NCBI GenBank assembly: GCA_965197415.1
Contig: OZ240207.1
Span: 2,170,001-2,234,000 of the forward strand
Source: DAOUJI01 sp965197415
GTDB lineage: Bacteria > Chloroflexota > Dehalococcoidia > Lucifugimonadales > JAGWBF01
DNA: 64,000 bases
Direction of reading: 5' to 3'
The notes below the pieces were generated by a model. That model was not told the origin of the DNA, made no database searches, and saw only the letters and a program-made list of their open reading frames with translations. Below are positions 10,467 through 19,547 of the stretch, one piece after another. Within the stretch, counting starts at the first letter, position 1. Each line of letters opens with the position of its first letter. The translations under genes were made by a program, and so were the position numbers.

Positions 10467-11858
10467 ATGTCATCACCTAGGCCAACGCTAAATGGAGACA
10501 TTAAAAACAGACAAGAGCGGGCTTGGATAGGGATTCCCACGCTCTTAGTCGCTCCGATTCTTCTTCTTACGCTGTTTGTCGTCTCCTGCGGCGGCGCGGC
10601 GACTCCGGCTCCCACACCCACTCCCCAGCCAACGTCAACCCCGGTCGACTTCGATGCACTGACAGCCTCCCTGCAAGGCGTAATAGAGCAAGCAATGGGA
10701 GACCTGGAAATCCCTGAAGGTCTCACACCGGATGATATCCGAGAGATGATAAACACCGCCGTCTCTGAGATTGCTATTCCACAGGGTCTTACTGCAGACG
10801 AAGTCCAAGGCCTGATAAACACGGCCGTTTCCAGCATCGACATACCGGAGGGAGTGACCCCCGAACAGATGGAGACCGCCATCAGGACCGCCGTGGACCT
10901 GGGTGTGCAGAGAGCCTTAGCTGAGGCTACGGGCGGTTCTTTGACCATCTACTCGGCGCGTGAGCAGACTCTGGTAGGCCCCATCATCCAGCAGTTCGAG
11001 GACGCGACCGGCATCGAGGTCGGAGTGAAATATGGCTCCAACTCAGGGTTGGCCGCCACCATACAGGAAGAGGGGGCCAACAGTCCCGCAGACGTCTTCT
11101 TCGCCACGGACCCGGGTCTGCTGGGGAGCATGTCCGATCTGTTCACTGCGTTGCCAAGCGGGATATTGGACCGGGTGGACTCGGAGTTCCGATCACGTGA
11201 GGACAAGTGGGTTGGAATATCCGGACGGGCCCGCGTGGTGGTGTACAACCCTGATTCCATCAGCGCCGACGAGCTGCCCGACTCCATCCTTGACTTCACC
11301 GACCCCGAATGGAATGGACGCATAGGATGGCCGCCCACCAACGGCTCGTTCCAGGCCTTTGTGACAGCCATGCGTACCACGTTAGGGGAAGACACGGCGC
11401 GGGACTGGCTGGAGGGAATCCATGCCAACAACCCCAGGGTCTATCCCAAGAACACTCCCATAGTCGACGCCGTCTCCCGCGGAGAGGTGGACGTGGGGTT
11501 CGTAAACCACTACTATCTGTACCGTTTTCTCGCGGAGCATGGAGAGGAGTTCCAAGCGCGAAACTACCATCCCAAGAACGGCGACATAGGAGCAATGATG
11601 TTGGTGAACGGGGCCGCCATTCTGTCCACGGCCGAGAACACCAAGGAGGCCGAACGATTCCTGGGCTTCATGCTGTCGCTATCCGCGCAGCAGTACTTTG
11701 CCAGCCAGACCTTCGAGTACCCGCTGATAGAGGGAGTCAGGACCCATCGGCTTCTCACGCCCCTGAGCGAAATAGCCGTTCCCGACGTAGACCTGTCCCA
11801 GTTGGACGACGTGCAGGGAACCCAAGACCTACTGCGGAGCGTGGGCATCATTCCATAA
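10467..11858 (+). CDS. Ferric-iron ABC transporter substrate-binding lipoprotein
   Basis: 463 residues. Residues 1-41 are a lipoprotein signal ending in the lipobox VVSC (Cys41), followed by a Pro/Thr-rich spacer. Residues 82-145 hold nearly three copies of a 22-residue unit (IPEGLTPDDIREMINTAVSE type). From about residue 158 (LTIYSAREQTLVGPIIQQFE) it is a periplasmic-binding domain of the FbpA/FutA class, with VVVYNPDSIS, PPTNGSFQAF and the late FVNHYYLYRF segment that in the family supplies tyrosine iron ligands. It would capture ferric iron at the cell surface for the permease and ATPase downstream. The repeat linker is not part of the usual family architecture. Confidence 0.88.
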   Translation: MSSPRPTLNGDIKNRQERAWIGIPTLLVAPILLLTLFVVSCGGAATPAPTPTPQPTSTPVDFDALTASLQGVIEQAMGDLEIPEGLTPDDIREMINTAVSEIAIPQGLTADEVQGLINTAVSSIDIPEGVTPEQMETAIRTAVDLGVQRALAEATGGSLTIYSAREQTLVGPIIQQFEDATGIEVGVKYGSNSGLAATIQEEGANSPADVFFATDPGLLGSMSDLFTALPSGILDRVDSEFRSREDKWVGISGRARVVVYNPDSISADELPDSILDFTDPEWNGRIGWPPTNGSFQAFVTAMRTTLGEDTARDWLEGIHANNPRVYPKNTPIVDAVSRGEVDVGFVNHYYLYRFLAEHGEEFQARNYHPKNGDIGAMMLVNGAAILSTAENTKEAERFLGFMLSLSAQQYFASQTFEYPLIEGVRTHRLLTPLSEIAVPDVDLSQLDDVQGTQDLLRSVGIIP

Positions 11859-11878
11859 CTGACACACCGCACTCGACC

Positions 11879-11936
11879 GGGCGCATGCAGAGGAGGGACC
11901 CTGCCCTCCCCTGGGAAGCTCCTCAGGCATGCGCCC
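11879..11936 (+). promoter_or_regulatory. Intercistronic stem-loop between binding protein and permease
   Basis: GGGCGCATGC (11879-11888) pairs perfectly with GCATGCGCCC (11927-11936), and GAGGAG pairs with CTCCTC just inside. A smaller hairpin can form in the loop. No T run follows, so it is more likely an mRNA stabiliser or attenuator that lets the binding protein be made in excess than a full terminator. Confidence 0.6.
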
Positions 11937-11969
11937 AGGTCCTGTGCGGGGCAAACACAGACACTATTC

Positions 11970-13601
11970 ATGGATTCTCCTACGACTACAACCTCCCCCC
12001 TTGTCCGGCTGCCGGGGTTTGGGCGGCCTCGGACGCCGGGATTTGTACTGGCCCCCGCCGTAACGGTGGGGGCCGCTCTTTCGCTGCCTCTGGCATATCT
12101 GGTCATACGCAGCTTGGGCACGGGCGGAGAGTTTTGGGACCTGCTGCTGCGGCTGCGCATGTTGGAGACCATCGGGAGCACTGCCCTGCTGACGGTCATC
12201 GTCACAGCAGCGTCAGCAGCGCTTGCCCTACCACTGGCCTGGCTTACCGTAAGGACGGACCTCCCCTTAAGTAGGTTCTGGTCGGTGGCCACCGCCCTTC
12301 CCCTGGTAATTCCCTCCTACGTTGGAGGATTCGCAGTCGTGACTCTTCTGGGACCCAAAGGAATGCTCCAGGAATCGATAGCTGGACCTCTCTTCGGAGT
12401 CGACCGCATGCCCGACATATCGGGGCTTGCCGGAGCTTCTCTAACCCTCATCATGCTGAGCTACCCATACGTGCTGTTGACGGTCAGGGGCGCCCTTAGG
12501 GGACTGGACCCTGCATTGGATGAGGCGGCCCAGGGATTCGGGAAGAACAAGTGGGCCCGCTTCTTCCAGGTCACTGCTCCACAGCTCAAGCCGGCCCTTG
12601 CTTCGGGCAGCCTGTTGGTGGCCCTCTACACCTTGAGTGACTTCGGAGCCGTATCGTTGTTGAGCTTCGAGGCGTTCAGCTACGTCATATATCTGCAGTA
12701 CGATGCCGGAGCCAGAGAGTTGGCCGCAGCCAGCTCCCTAGCCCTGATCGTGATGGCGCTTGCCGTACTTACCATCGAGTCAGCGTCAAGGGGAAGAGCC
12801 CAATACCACCGCACCGGAGTGGGCGTTCAGCGGTCTCCGAAACCGGTCCGTCTGGGCCGGTGGCGATGGCCTGCATTCGGCTTCTGCGCATTCGTATGCG
12901 CCGTTTCCCTGGGGATGCCCCTCAGCGTTCTGGGGTATTGGGTGGCCCTGGGACTTCAAGCGGGGGAGTCTCTGGGTCTGGCTTGGGGAACGACCTTCAA
13001 CTCGATCTACGTGTCGCTCCTTGCTGCGGTAGCCTCCATAGCCGCCGCTTTGCCTCTGGCCGTGCTGATGGTCAGGTATGCCGGACGGCTGAGCGCGCTC
13101 CTGGAAAGGCTCACCTACGTGGGATTCGCCCTCCCCGGAATCGTGGTAGCCCTGTCCCTGGTCTTCTTTACAGCGAACTACCTCCAGCCCGTGTATCAGC
13201 ACATAGTCATCCTCATATTTGCCTACGTCGTACTGTTCCTTCCGGCGGCCGTGGGAGCCGTCCGGGCGTCGCTGCTTCAGGTCAGCCCCCGGTTGGAGGA
13301 CGCATCCCATGGGCTGGGCAGAAACGGACTGCGCACGTTTCTTACGGTCACTCTGCCGTTGGCGCTTCCCGGAGTGTTGTCAGGAATGGCGTTAGTCTTC
13401 TTGATTACTATGAAGGAGCTTCCGGCCACGCTCATTCTGGGACCTATAGGATTCCAGACCCTTGCCACTTCGATATGGTCGGCCACTGAGTCGGCTTTCT
13501 TCGCCAGAGCGGCGGGCCCGGCGCTGCTGTTGGTGCTGGCGTCCTCAGTCCCCATGGCCTTCATCGTCCTGAGAGAAGGCGGACACCACACGAAGGCCTG
13601 A
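11970..13601 (+). CDS. Ferric-iron ABC transporter permease, two-domain FbpB type
   Basis: 543 residues with about twelve hydrophobic segments in two homologous halves, as in FbpB/SfuB permeases. Each half ends in an EAA loop that docks the ATPase: DEAAQGFGKNKWARFFQVTA near residue 180 and EDASHGLGRNGLRTFLTVTL near 445. It forms the inner-membrane channel for the binding protein encoded 111 bases upstream. The ATG at 11970 follows a weak ribosome binding site, consistent with lower expression than the binding protein. Confidence 0.9.
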   Translation: MDSPTTTTSPLVRLPGFGRPRTPGFVLAPAVTVGAALSLPLAYLVIRSLGTGGEFWDLLLRLRMLETIGSTALLTVIVTAASAALALPLAWLTVRTDLPLSRFWSVATALPLVIPSYVGGFAVVTLLGPKGMLQESIAGPLFGVDRMPDISGLAGASLTLIMLSYPYVLLTVRGALRGLDPALDEAAQGFGKNKWARFFQVTAPQLKPALASGSLLVALYTLSDFGAVSLLSFEAFSYVIYLQYDAGARELAAASSLALIVMALAVLTIESASRGRAQYHRTGVGVQRSPKPVRLGRWRWPAFGFCAFVCAVSLGMPLSVLGYWVALGLQAGESLGLAWGTTFNSIYVSLLAAVASIAAALPLAVLMVRYAGRLSALLERLTYVGFALPGIVVALSLVFFTANYLQPVYQHIVILIFAYVVLFLPAAVGAVRASLLQVSPRLEDASHGLGRNGLRTFLTVTLPLALPGVLSGMALVFLITMKELPATLILGPIGFQTLATSIWSATESAFFARAAGPALLLVLASSVPMAFIVLREGGHHTKA

Positions 13602-13653
13602 CACGACAGCCCCCCGCCTGCTAGACTGAAGGGAGCATTCAGGAGGTCCCATC

Positions 13654-13980
13654 ATGTTTGTCGCCACCAACAAGATACGGGTCGAGAAGGGCCACGGCCA
13701 CGATCTGGAAGACCGGTTCAACCTGAGGGGCGGGGTCGAAGGCCAACCCGGGTTTCTGGGGTTCGAGATGTGGAGGTCGGAAAGGGACGCCGACTGTGAG
13801 GAATATCTGATAGTGACCCACTGGGAGTCGAAGGACGCCCACGACCAGTGGACCCGCAGCGAAGCATTCAAGCAGGCCCACTCGGGGCCGCGGGCGGACT
13901 TCCTTCTGGGACCGGGAGAGTTCAACAGCTACGACGTGAAGATGGCCTCCAGCCCGGACGGAACAAAAGCCCATGCCTAG
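13654..13980 (+). CDS. Antibiotic-biosynthesis-monooxygenase-fold protein, haem-degrading (HmoA/IsdG-like)
   Basis: 108 residues with a strong ribosome binding site (AGGAGG) seven bases before ATG 13654. The ferredoxin-like dimeric alpha+beta fold is indicated by FVATNKIRV, GFLGFEMWRS, YLIVTHWESKDAHDQW and SEAFKQAH. Asn6, the downstream W residues and the His after SEAFKQA agree with IsdG/HmoA enzymes, which open haem and release iron. It lies inside an iron-uptake operon and overlaps the ATPase gene by 8 bases, which supports an iron role. The general monooxygenase family is diverse, so haem as substrate is inference. Confidence 0.72.
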   Translation: MFVATNKIRVEKGHGHDLEDRFNLRGGVEGQPGFLGFEMWRSERDADCEEYLIVTHWESKDAHDQWTRSEAFKQAHSGPRADFLLGPGEFNSYDVKMASSPDGTKAHA

Positions 13981-15049
13981 CTCGGACGATGCGACGCCGG
14001 TAATCCAGTGCCGAGGGCTGTCCAAGTCTTTCGGCGGAGACCCGGTGGTGTACGGGGTTGACCTGGACGTTCACGTTGGAGAGGTCCTGGCCCTGGTGGG
14101 TCCCAGCGGCAGCGGCAAGACCACCTTGCTGCGCATAATCGCCGGATTCGAAACTCCAGACAGGGGAACCATCACCCTTGGCGGCAAACCGGCAGCCGGA
14201 CCCGGCGTTTGGACTCCGCCGGAAGAACGTCGGCTTGGCATGGTCTTCCAGGACTACGCCTTGTTTCCCCACATGACCGTCGCCCAGAACGTCGCTTTCG
14301 GGTTGACCGACCTGGACCGCACCGAGAAGGCTGGCCGGGTATCCGAGGCCCTGGATTTGGTCCGGCTTTCCAGCATGTCCGACCGGTATCCCCACCAGCT
14401 TTCAGGCGGCGAGCAGCAACGGGTGGCGGTGGCCCGCTCTCTGGCTCCACAGCCCATAGCGCTTTTGCTGGACGAGCCTTTCAGCAACCTGGACTTGAAG
14501 CTGCGGGAGAGTCTCCAGCAAGACGTAAAGGAAATCTTTTCCTCCGGCGGCGTCACCGTGGTCTACGTAACCCACGACCAGGAACAGGCCTTGTTCATGG
14601 GCGACACCGTGGCGGTGATAAGCGAGGGGTCCATCCAGCAATCAGGAGCACCTGAGGAGGTCTATCACCGGCCTCGCAGCCCGTTCGTGGCGAGCTTCCT
14701 TGGAATGGCCGACTACTTGTCGGCCGTTTCCGCCGGGGAAGGACTGGACACGGCGCTGGGCAAAATGGCGGCGGAAGAGGCCGTGGGAGACGGCTGCCGG
14801 GTGATGGTCCGGCCCGACGACGTGATGCTACGCTCTGCCGGCTCCGGGGGGGCTGTCAGCAGCCGGGTGTTCCAGGGGACCCACTATCTCTATGGGGTGA
14901 CCCTGCCGTCGGGCGAAACGGTCCACAGCTTCCAGAACCACACCGTTCGGTATGAGATCGGGGACTCCGTCGAGCCATATCTGGAGTCAGGCCAAACGCT
15001 AGTATGCTTCTCGGACGGAGGCGACGCCGTTCCGGTCACCGTCGCCTAG
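13973..15049 (+). CDS. Ferric-iron ABC transporter ATP-binding protein, FbpC type
   Basis: 358 residues. Walker A GPSGSGKTTLL is near residue 41, the ABC signature LSGGEQQRVAVARSL near 142, Walker B LLLDEPFSNLD near 163 and the switch histidine in YVTHDQEQA near 199. A C-terminal TOBE-like domain (residues 245-350) is typical of the FbpC/PotA/CysA group. It powers the permease encoded two genes upstream. The start overlaps the haem-monooxygenase-like gene by 8 bases, so the two are translated together. Confidence 0.92.
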   Translation: MPSSDDATPVIQCRGLSKSFGGDPVVYGVDLDVHVGEVLALVGPSGSGKTTLLRIIAGFETPDRGTITLGGKPAAGPGVWTPPEERRLGMVFQDYALFPHMTVAQNVAFGLTDLDRTEKAGRVSEALDLVRLSSMSDRYPHQLSGGEQQRVAVARSLAPQPIALLLDEPFSNLDLKLRESLQQDVKEIFSSGGVTVVYVTHDQEQALFMGDTVAVISEGSIQQSGAPEEVYHRPRSPFVASFLGMADYLSAVSAGEGLDTALGKMAAEEAVGDGCRVMVRPDDVMLRSAGSGGAVSSRVFQGTHYLYGVTLPSGETVHSFQNHTVRYEIGDSVEPYLESGQTLVCFSDGGDAVPVTVA

Positions 15050-15063
15050 ACCCGAGGCCCTGT

Positions 15064-16281
15064 TCACGTGACCAGGCGCGGGATAACCTCGCCCAGGACC
15101 CAGCCAACTCCGACTGCAACTCCGCCTATAGCCAGTATCTCCAGACCTTGGAGCAGTGTGGACTTACGGACGATGCGGCCTTTCAACATCCCGAGGCCGA
15201 AAAGAGCGACAAGGGTGGCCGACACGGAAGACGTTATAGCAATGCCGCCGTCATCGAAGAAGTAGGGCAGGACGGGAATTATGGCCCCGGCGATGAAGGC
15301 CACCCCCATGACTAGAGCGTCTTTGACCGGGTTGGTGGTGATCTCGGCGCTTAGACCCAGCTCCTTCTCGATCATGGTCCGCAGCCACAGGTCTTTGTCC
15401 GCGGCGATGTGATCCGCCACGCCCTGAGCTTCCTTGAAAGAAAGGCCTTCCCTCTGGTAGAGGACTACCAACTCAGCCAGCTCTTCCGCAGGATGCTCCT
15501 GAAGCTCCTGAGCTTCCTTCTCTATCTCCGACCTTTGCAGATCCTGCTCGGCCCTCGACCCCAGGAACGCTCCGGTGGCCATTGAAACCATGCCTGCCAA
15601 TGCTCCCGCCAAGCCGCCGATCAGCACCGCAGTATTGCCAATGTCCCCAACGGCGAGGGCCGTGACCAGGAGCATGGTGCTCAGGAGCCCGTCCTGGCCG
15701 CCGAACACCACTTCCCTGATGCGCCCCTTAGAGGCTACGTCCCACCGCCGCGTCTCCACTTCGGTGCGGGCTACGTCGTAGATGGACGCCGTTTGGGGTT
15801 CAGTGACGGGCGGCGCTGTCCGCTGTGGGTCCGGCCGGGGCGGCGAGACAACGGCTTCCACAGGGCCGGCGACGGCAAGTTTTGCCTCCAATCCTTCTAC
15901 GGCCCGGTTGAACACCTCCAGGTGGTGCTGCTCCCTGTCCATGGCCATCATGAAGGTGTCGGCTGCGTCGTTCCGGCCCTCGTCCAGCGCATCCCGAATG
16001 TAGTTGGGATACATCGTGCTTATCTCTTTGGCCTCACCCTCCACCACGCTCCTCAAGTTCTCCATCGAGCTTTTCAACTCGCCCGCCACGCTCATGTGGT
16101 TGATGCCGTGGATGGTCTCGGCGCCGGCCACCTCCTGGAACACCTGGGCCACTTCAGGATGGCCCTCCCGCAGCGCCTGGTGGGCAAAGGCGCTGTACTT
16201 CAGGTGGGCCATAGCCTCGGCGACTATGGCGTTCCATAGGTTGCGCTCGGTCTTTGTAAGCGTAGGTATTGGATCTGCCAT
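15064..16281 (-). CDS. Membrane-bound ferritin-like / VIT1-type iron transporter (MbfA-like)
   Basis: 405 residues from ATG 16281 (AGAGGAAG upstream; a TTG at 16284 is alternative). Residues 5-135 form a rubrerythrin/ferritin-like four-helix bundle with E and H ligands (NAIVAEAMAHLKYSAF, AETIHGINH, MDREQHHLEVF). Residues 175-400 form a CCC1/VIT1-family membrane domain with about five hydrophobic segments (FGGQDGLLSTMLLVTALAVG). The same fusion is known as MbfA in Agrobacterium and Bradyrhizobium, where it exports iron and protects against peroxide. Convergent with the iron-uptake operon at 14 bases, it may offset iron overload. Confidence 0.85.
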   Translation of the reverse strand: MADPIPTLTKTERNLWNAIVAEAMAHLKYSAFAHQALREGHPEVAQVFQEVAGAETIHGINHMSVAGELKSSMENLRSVVEGEAKEISTMYPNYIRDALDEGRNDAADTFMMAMDREQHHLEVFNRAVEGLEAKLAVAGPVEAVVSPPRPDPQRTAPPVTEPQTASIYDVARTEVETRRWDVASKGRIREVVFGGQDGLLSTMLLVTALAVGDIGNTAVLIGGLAGALAGMVSMATGAFLGSRAEQDLQRSEIEKEAQELQEHPAEELAELVVLYQREGLSFKEAQGVADHIAADKDLWLRTMIEKELGLSAEITTNPVKDALVMGVAFIAGAIIPVLPYFFDDGGIAITSSVSATLVALFGLGMLKGRIVRKSTLLQGLEILAIGGVAVGVGWVLGEVIPRLVT

Positions 16282-16483
16282 CAACTTCCTCTTGCAGTCC
16301 GCGTCTAGGCGGTGATAAATCCAGAATACACAATGTTCGCGGGGATTTCCAACGGAGCGAGACAGGCCCTAATATCTTCTGACTTTTCCTTGCGCTGCCT
16401 TGGCCATGTTGACATAGACGGCAAGGCGTTGCTACTGTCAACCCCAAGACATTCATTATGGTAATGTAAAACTGAGGGCGACA

Positions 16484-16861
16484 GTGGCGACAACAGTGGA
16501 AGAACAGGAATACCGCGCACAAAGCAGAGTATATCTGTCTCAAGCGTTGCGAGAGTTGGAGAACAACGACTTGCGGCAAGCCTCGGAAAAGGGCTGGGGA
16601 GCCGCCACACAAATAGTGAAGGCGGCGGCCCACAATCGCGGCTGGCGCCACGGCAGCCATAGGCTGTTGAATGAAGCCGCATCCAACCTGAGAGAAGAAA
16701 CTGGAAATTCAAGAATCGGGGAGCTTTTTCGAGGGATCACAGCGCTGCACGTAAACTTCTATGAAGGCGGGCTCGGTTACGACGACGTAAAGGACGCTCT
16801 CGACCAGGTCCAGGATTTCGTTGAGACGATTGAGGCTGTGCTTGATGATGATACTCATTGA
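16484..16861 (+). CDS. HEPN-like protein, PaREP1/HEPN type
   Basis: 125 residues from GTG 16484. It is entirely helical: EYRAQSRVYLSQALRELE and DLRQASEKGWGAATQIVKAA are the paired helices typical of HEPN/PaREP1 proteins, and RGWRHGSHRLL holds R and H residues in roughly the place of the HEPN ribonuclease R-x4-6-H motif. No partner nucleotidyltransferase is adjacent. Families of this type act in toxin-antitoxin and stress responses, but this member could simply be a helical scaffold. The start is divergent from the ferritin/VIT1 gene, with about 200 bases shared as promoter region. Confidence 0.6.
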   Translation: MATTVEEQEYRAQSRVYLSQALRELENNDLRQASEKGWGAATQIVKAAAHNRGWRHGSHRLLNEAASNLREETGNSRIGELFRGITALHVNFYEGGLGYDDVKDALDQVQDFVETIEAVLDDDTH

Positions 16862-17013
16862 TAGGAGCGAACCGTAGCCATTTCAGACACACCCCGTCTT
16901 CTCCGTAGACTTTTTGCCCAGCCGTTGCCGCCCATACTTAGGACTCCCCGGTTATAAGGCGATGAAATGAAAACAGCTCCGGTGAACCATGCCCCCGCAA
17001 AGGCGCCGGTCCG

Positions 17014-18042
17014 ATGACCGAGCGGCTGGTCTCCGGGGCGTCACAGGGTGAGGACGACGCCCTCGACTCCTCCCTCAGGCCGAGGCAGCTGAGGGACTTC
17101 GTAGGCCAGGAGTCGGTCAAGGACAACCTAAACATCGCCATGCAGGCCGCCCGAATGAGGGGCGACCCGCTGGACCACGTCATCATCTACGGACCTCCTG
17201 GCCTGGGAAAGACCACGCTGGCCCATATCATTGCCCAGGAGATGGCCGTCGCCATCAAGGTGACGTCCGGCCCGGCCATAGAGCGGGCTGGGGACATGGC
17301 GGCAATCCTCACCAGCCTGAACACCGGCGACGTCCTATTCATAGACGAGATTCACCGCCTCTCCCGGGTCGTGGAAGAGGTGCTCTACCCGGCCATGGAA
17401 GACTTCTTTCTCTCCTGGGTAGTGGGCAAGGGGCTGGGCGCCCGGAACATAAACCTGCGCATCAACTCCTTCACACTGATTGGCGCCACCACCCGCTACG
17501 GCATGGTCAGCCCGCCTCTCAGAGACCGGTTCGGCTCGGTCTTCCGGCTGGACTTCTACGACCGGCCCGCCATGGAGTCCATAGTGGACCGCTCGGCCCG
17601 CATACTGGGCGTGGACATCGACCAGGAGGGCGTGACGACTATAGCGGGAAGGGCCCGCAGCACGCCGCGTGTGGCCAACCGGCTGCTCAAACGTACGCGG
17701 GACTATGCACAGGTAATGGCCGATGGTAGAATAACCGGGGAAATCGCCAGCGAAGGGCTTGCCAAGCTGGAGGTCGATTCCCTGGGACTGGACCAAATCG
17801 ACCAAAGGCTGCTGGAGAGCATCGTAGACAAGTTCTCGGGCGGGCCGGTGGGGCTGGACACCCTGGCAGCTTCCATCGGTGAGGACGCCGACACGATAAT
17901 GGACATCTACGAGCCTTACCTTCTTCAGTTGGGATTCCTGGACCGCACTCCCAGAGGCAGAATGGCCACCCGGCAGGCATACTCGCACCTGGGGCGGGAC
18001 TTTCCCGAGAAGGCCCCGTCGCCTCAGGTCAGACTCCTGTAA
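17014..18042 (+). CDS. ruvB: Holliday junction branch-migration helicase RuvB
   Basis: 342 residues. It is an AAA+ motor with Walker A GPPGLGKTT (about residue 56), Walker B LFIDEIHRLS (about 108), the sensor and arginine-finger region LIGATTRYGMVSPPLRDRFG (about 152) and a C-terminal winged helix ending TPRGRMAT. It works with RuvA on four-way DNA junctions. ruvA and ruvC are not in the window, so the usual ruvCAB cluster is split. The ATG at 17014 is chosen because the family N-terminus (SLRPRQLRDFVGQ) follows 22 residues later. Confidence 0.96.
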   Translation: MTERLVSGASQGEDDALDSSLRPRQLRDFVGQESVKDNLNIAMQAARMRGDPLDHVIIYGPPGLGKTTLAHIIAQEMAVAIKVTSGPAIERAGDMAAILTSLNTGDVLFIDEIHRLSRVVEEVLYPAMEDFFLSWVVGKGLGARNINLRINSFTLIGATTRYGMVSPPLRDRFGSVFRLDFYDRPAMESIVDRSARILGVDIDQEGVTTIAGRARSTPRVANRLLKRTRDYAQVMADGRITGEIASEGLAKLEVDSLGLDQIDQRLLESIVDKFSGGPVGLDTLAASIGEDADTIMDIYEPYLLQLGFLDRTPRGRMATRQAYSHLGRDFPEKAPSPQVRLL

Positions 18043-18053
18043 GGACGCTGAAA

Positions 18054-18701
18054 ATGCTCTATGAATTGCGTACATACGAAGCCAATCCAGGGAAGGGCCC
18101 AGCTTTGGAGAGCCATATCAAGGAAGCTGGCAGGCTCTTCAAGAAGCACGATCTGAATGCTCCCGTCTTCTGGACGGACATAATCGGCCGGGGGCCCCAG
18201 ATTACCTACATGTGGAAATACGAGGACATGGCCGAGAGGAACACCAAACTGGGCTCCTTCGTTTCAGACCAGGAGTGGAAAGACCTAACAGACAGGGAAC
18301 GCGCGGAGCACGGGGAAATCACAGCCCGGATACACAACAAGATGCTGACGCCCACCGCGTATTCGCCTGAACCCGTCTTCGACTTCAGCAAAGTCCATGA
18401 GCTCCGTATCTACCACGCGGTGCCGGGGAAGCTGGCAGACCTGAACCGCCGATTCCAGGACAACTCCGACCGGATTTTGCGCAGGCACGGAATGAATGTG
18501 CTGGGGTACTGGACAGAGGCTTTCGGAACGTCCAACCAGCTGGTGTGGGTCATTGAGTTCGACAGCCTGGCCCACCGGGAGGAGTGCTGGAACTCCTTCA
18601 GGACCGACGAAGAGTGGCCGGGCGTGGCCGCGGAGTCGACCAAGAACGGGGAGCTTGTGGCGTACCCCGAAAGCCGGATGCTCGCTCCTCTTCGCTCCTA
18701 G
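18054..18701 (+). CDS. NIPSNAP family protein, first of three
   Basis: 215 residues with two ferredoxin-like NIPSNAP domains (residues 1-105 and 110-210), each starting with an LRxYxxxPGK strand (MLYELRTYEANPGKG; HELRIYHAVPGKL) and containing GYWTE or FWTDI. It begins 11 bases after ruvB and may be transcribed with it. NIPSNAP proteins belong to the dimeric alpha-beta barrel superfamily. Bacterial members are uncharacterised; links to one-carbon or aromatic metabolism are only guesses. It has no signal peptide. Confidence 0.85.
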   Translation: MLYELRTYEANPGKGPALESHIKEAGRLFKKHDLNAPVFWTDIIGRGPQITYMWKYEDMAERNTKLGSFVSDQEWKDLTDRERAEHGEITARIHNKMLTPTAYSPEPVFDFSKVHELRIYHAVPGKLADLNRRFQDNSDRILRRHGMNVLGYWTEAFGTSNQLVWVIEFDSLAHREECWNSFRTDEEWPGVAAESTKNGELVAYPESRMLAPLRS

Positions 18702-18832
18702 CGGTTAGATAATCCCGAACTGGAGGGCTCCCGTCACACTACCCCTTCGACAGCCACAGACCCGGTCCTCTGACTTCGAAACGCAGACGTAGTGGGGACG
18801 GATTCAACATTCAGTCTTAACAGGTGGAGCCA

Positions 18833-19486
18833 ATGCTGTACGAGCTTCGTGAGTACTACACGACACCCGGGAACCAGGCCAAGGAGGTGGACCGGCTTAG
18901 ATTGGCCCACCGCCTATTCGAGAAGCACGGCCTAAGGAGCGACGGTTTCTGGACCGACGTGATAGGCCGCGGCAGCAAGATAACCTACTTCTGGATCTAC
19001 GAGACCTTTGAGGAAAGAAACAAGGCGCTGGCAAGCTTTCGCAGCGACCCTGAATGGCAACCCAGGTCGGCCCAACACGGAGTTGAACTCCAAGGGGTCA
19101 TACAGCGGGTCGACAACGTGGTCCTGGAGCCCACTTACTATTCTCCGACACCGGACTTCAGCGTGAATCCTATACACGAACTGAGATTCTACTATGCCAC
19201 GCCTGGCAACCTGCCCGCCCTGAACAGGAGGTTCGCAGACCACTCGGACCGGCTGCTCCGTAAGCACGGTATGAACGTGGTGGGCTACTGGACAGAGCTG
19301 GTAGGCGATTCCACCCGGTTGGTCTGGATAGTGGGCTACGACAGCCTGGCCCACAGAGAACAGTGTTGGAACTCCTTCAGGACCGACGACGAGTGGCCCA
19401 GCGTGCTTGCTGAGTCCATCAAAGACGGTGAGATTGTAGGGTCCTGGGAAACCCGCATAATGAGTCCGACGGGGATAGGTAGATAG
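18833..19486 (+). CDS. NIPSNAP family protein, second of three
   Basis: 217 residues from ATG 18833 (GGTGGA upstream; an in-frame GTG at 18824 is less likely). It has two NIPSNAP domains like its neighbours: MLYELREYYTTPGNQ with GFWTDVIGRGSKITYFW, then HELRFYYATPGNLPALNRRF with GYWTEL. It is closely similar to the first copy, including the shared EQCWNSFRTDDEWP near the end, so the pair arose by local duplication. A 131-base gap precedes it. Confidence 0.85.
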   Translation: MLYELREYYTTPGNQAKEVDRLRLAHRLFEKHGLRSDGFWTDVIGRGSKITYFWIYETFEERNKALASFRSDPEWQPRSAQHGVELQGVIQRVDNVVLEPTYYSPTPDFSVNPIHELRFYYATPGNLPALNRRFADHSDRLLRKHGMNVVGYWTELVGDSTRLVWIVGYDSLAHREQCWNSFRTDDEWPSVLAESIKDGEIVGSWETRIMSPTGIGR

Positions 19487-19494
19487 AGAGCGAC

Positions 19495-19533
19495 GGCCCT
19501 CATCCCAGCCCTCTCCCAGAGGGAGAGGGGACA
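19495..19533. repeat. Dispersed palindromic repeat, copy 2
   Basis: CCCTCATCCCAG followed by CCCTCTCCC-aga-GGGAGAGGG (core 19509-19529). It lies between the second and third NIPSNAP genes. It is the same family as the element after the 23S gene. Confidence 0.7.
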
Positions 19534-19547
19534 TCAGGGAGGCAGCT

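Noticed and set aside
16484..16861. HEPN-MNT toxin-antitoxin pair
   Set aside because: No nucleotidyltransferase-like gene lies next to the HEPN-like gene.
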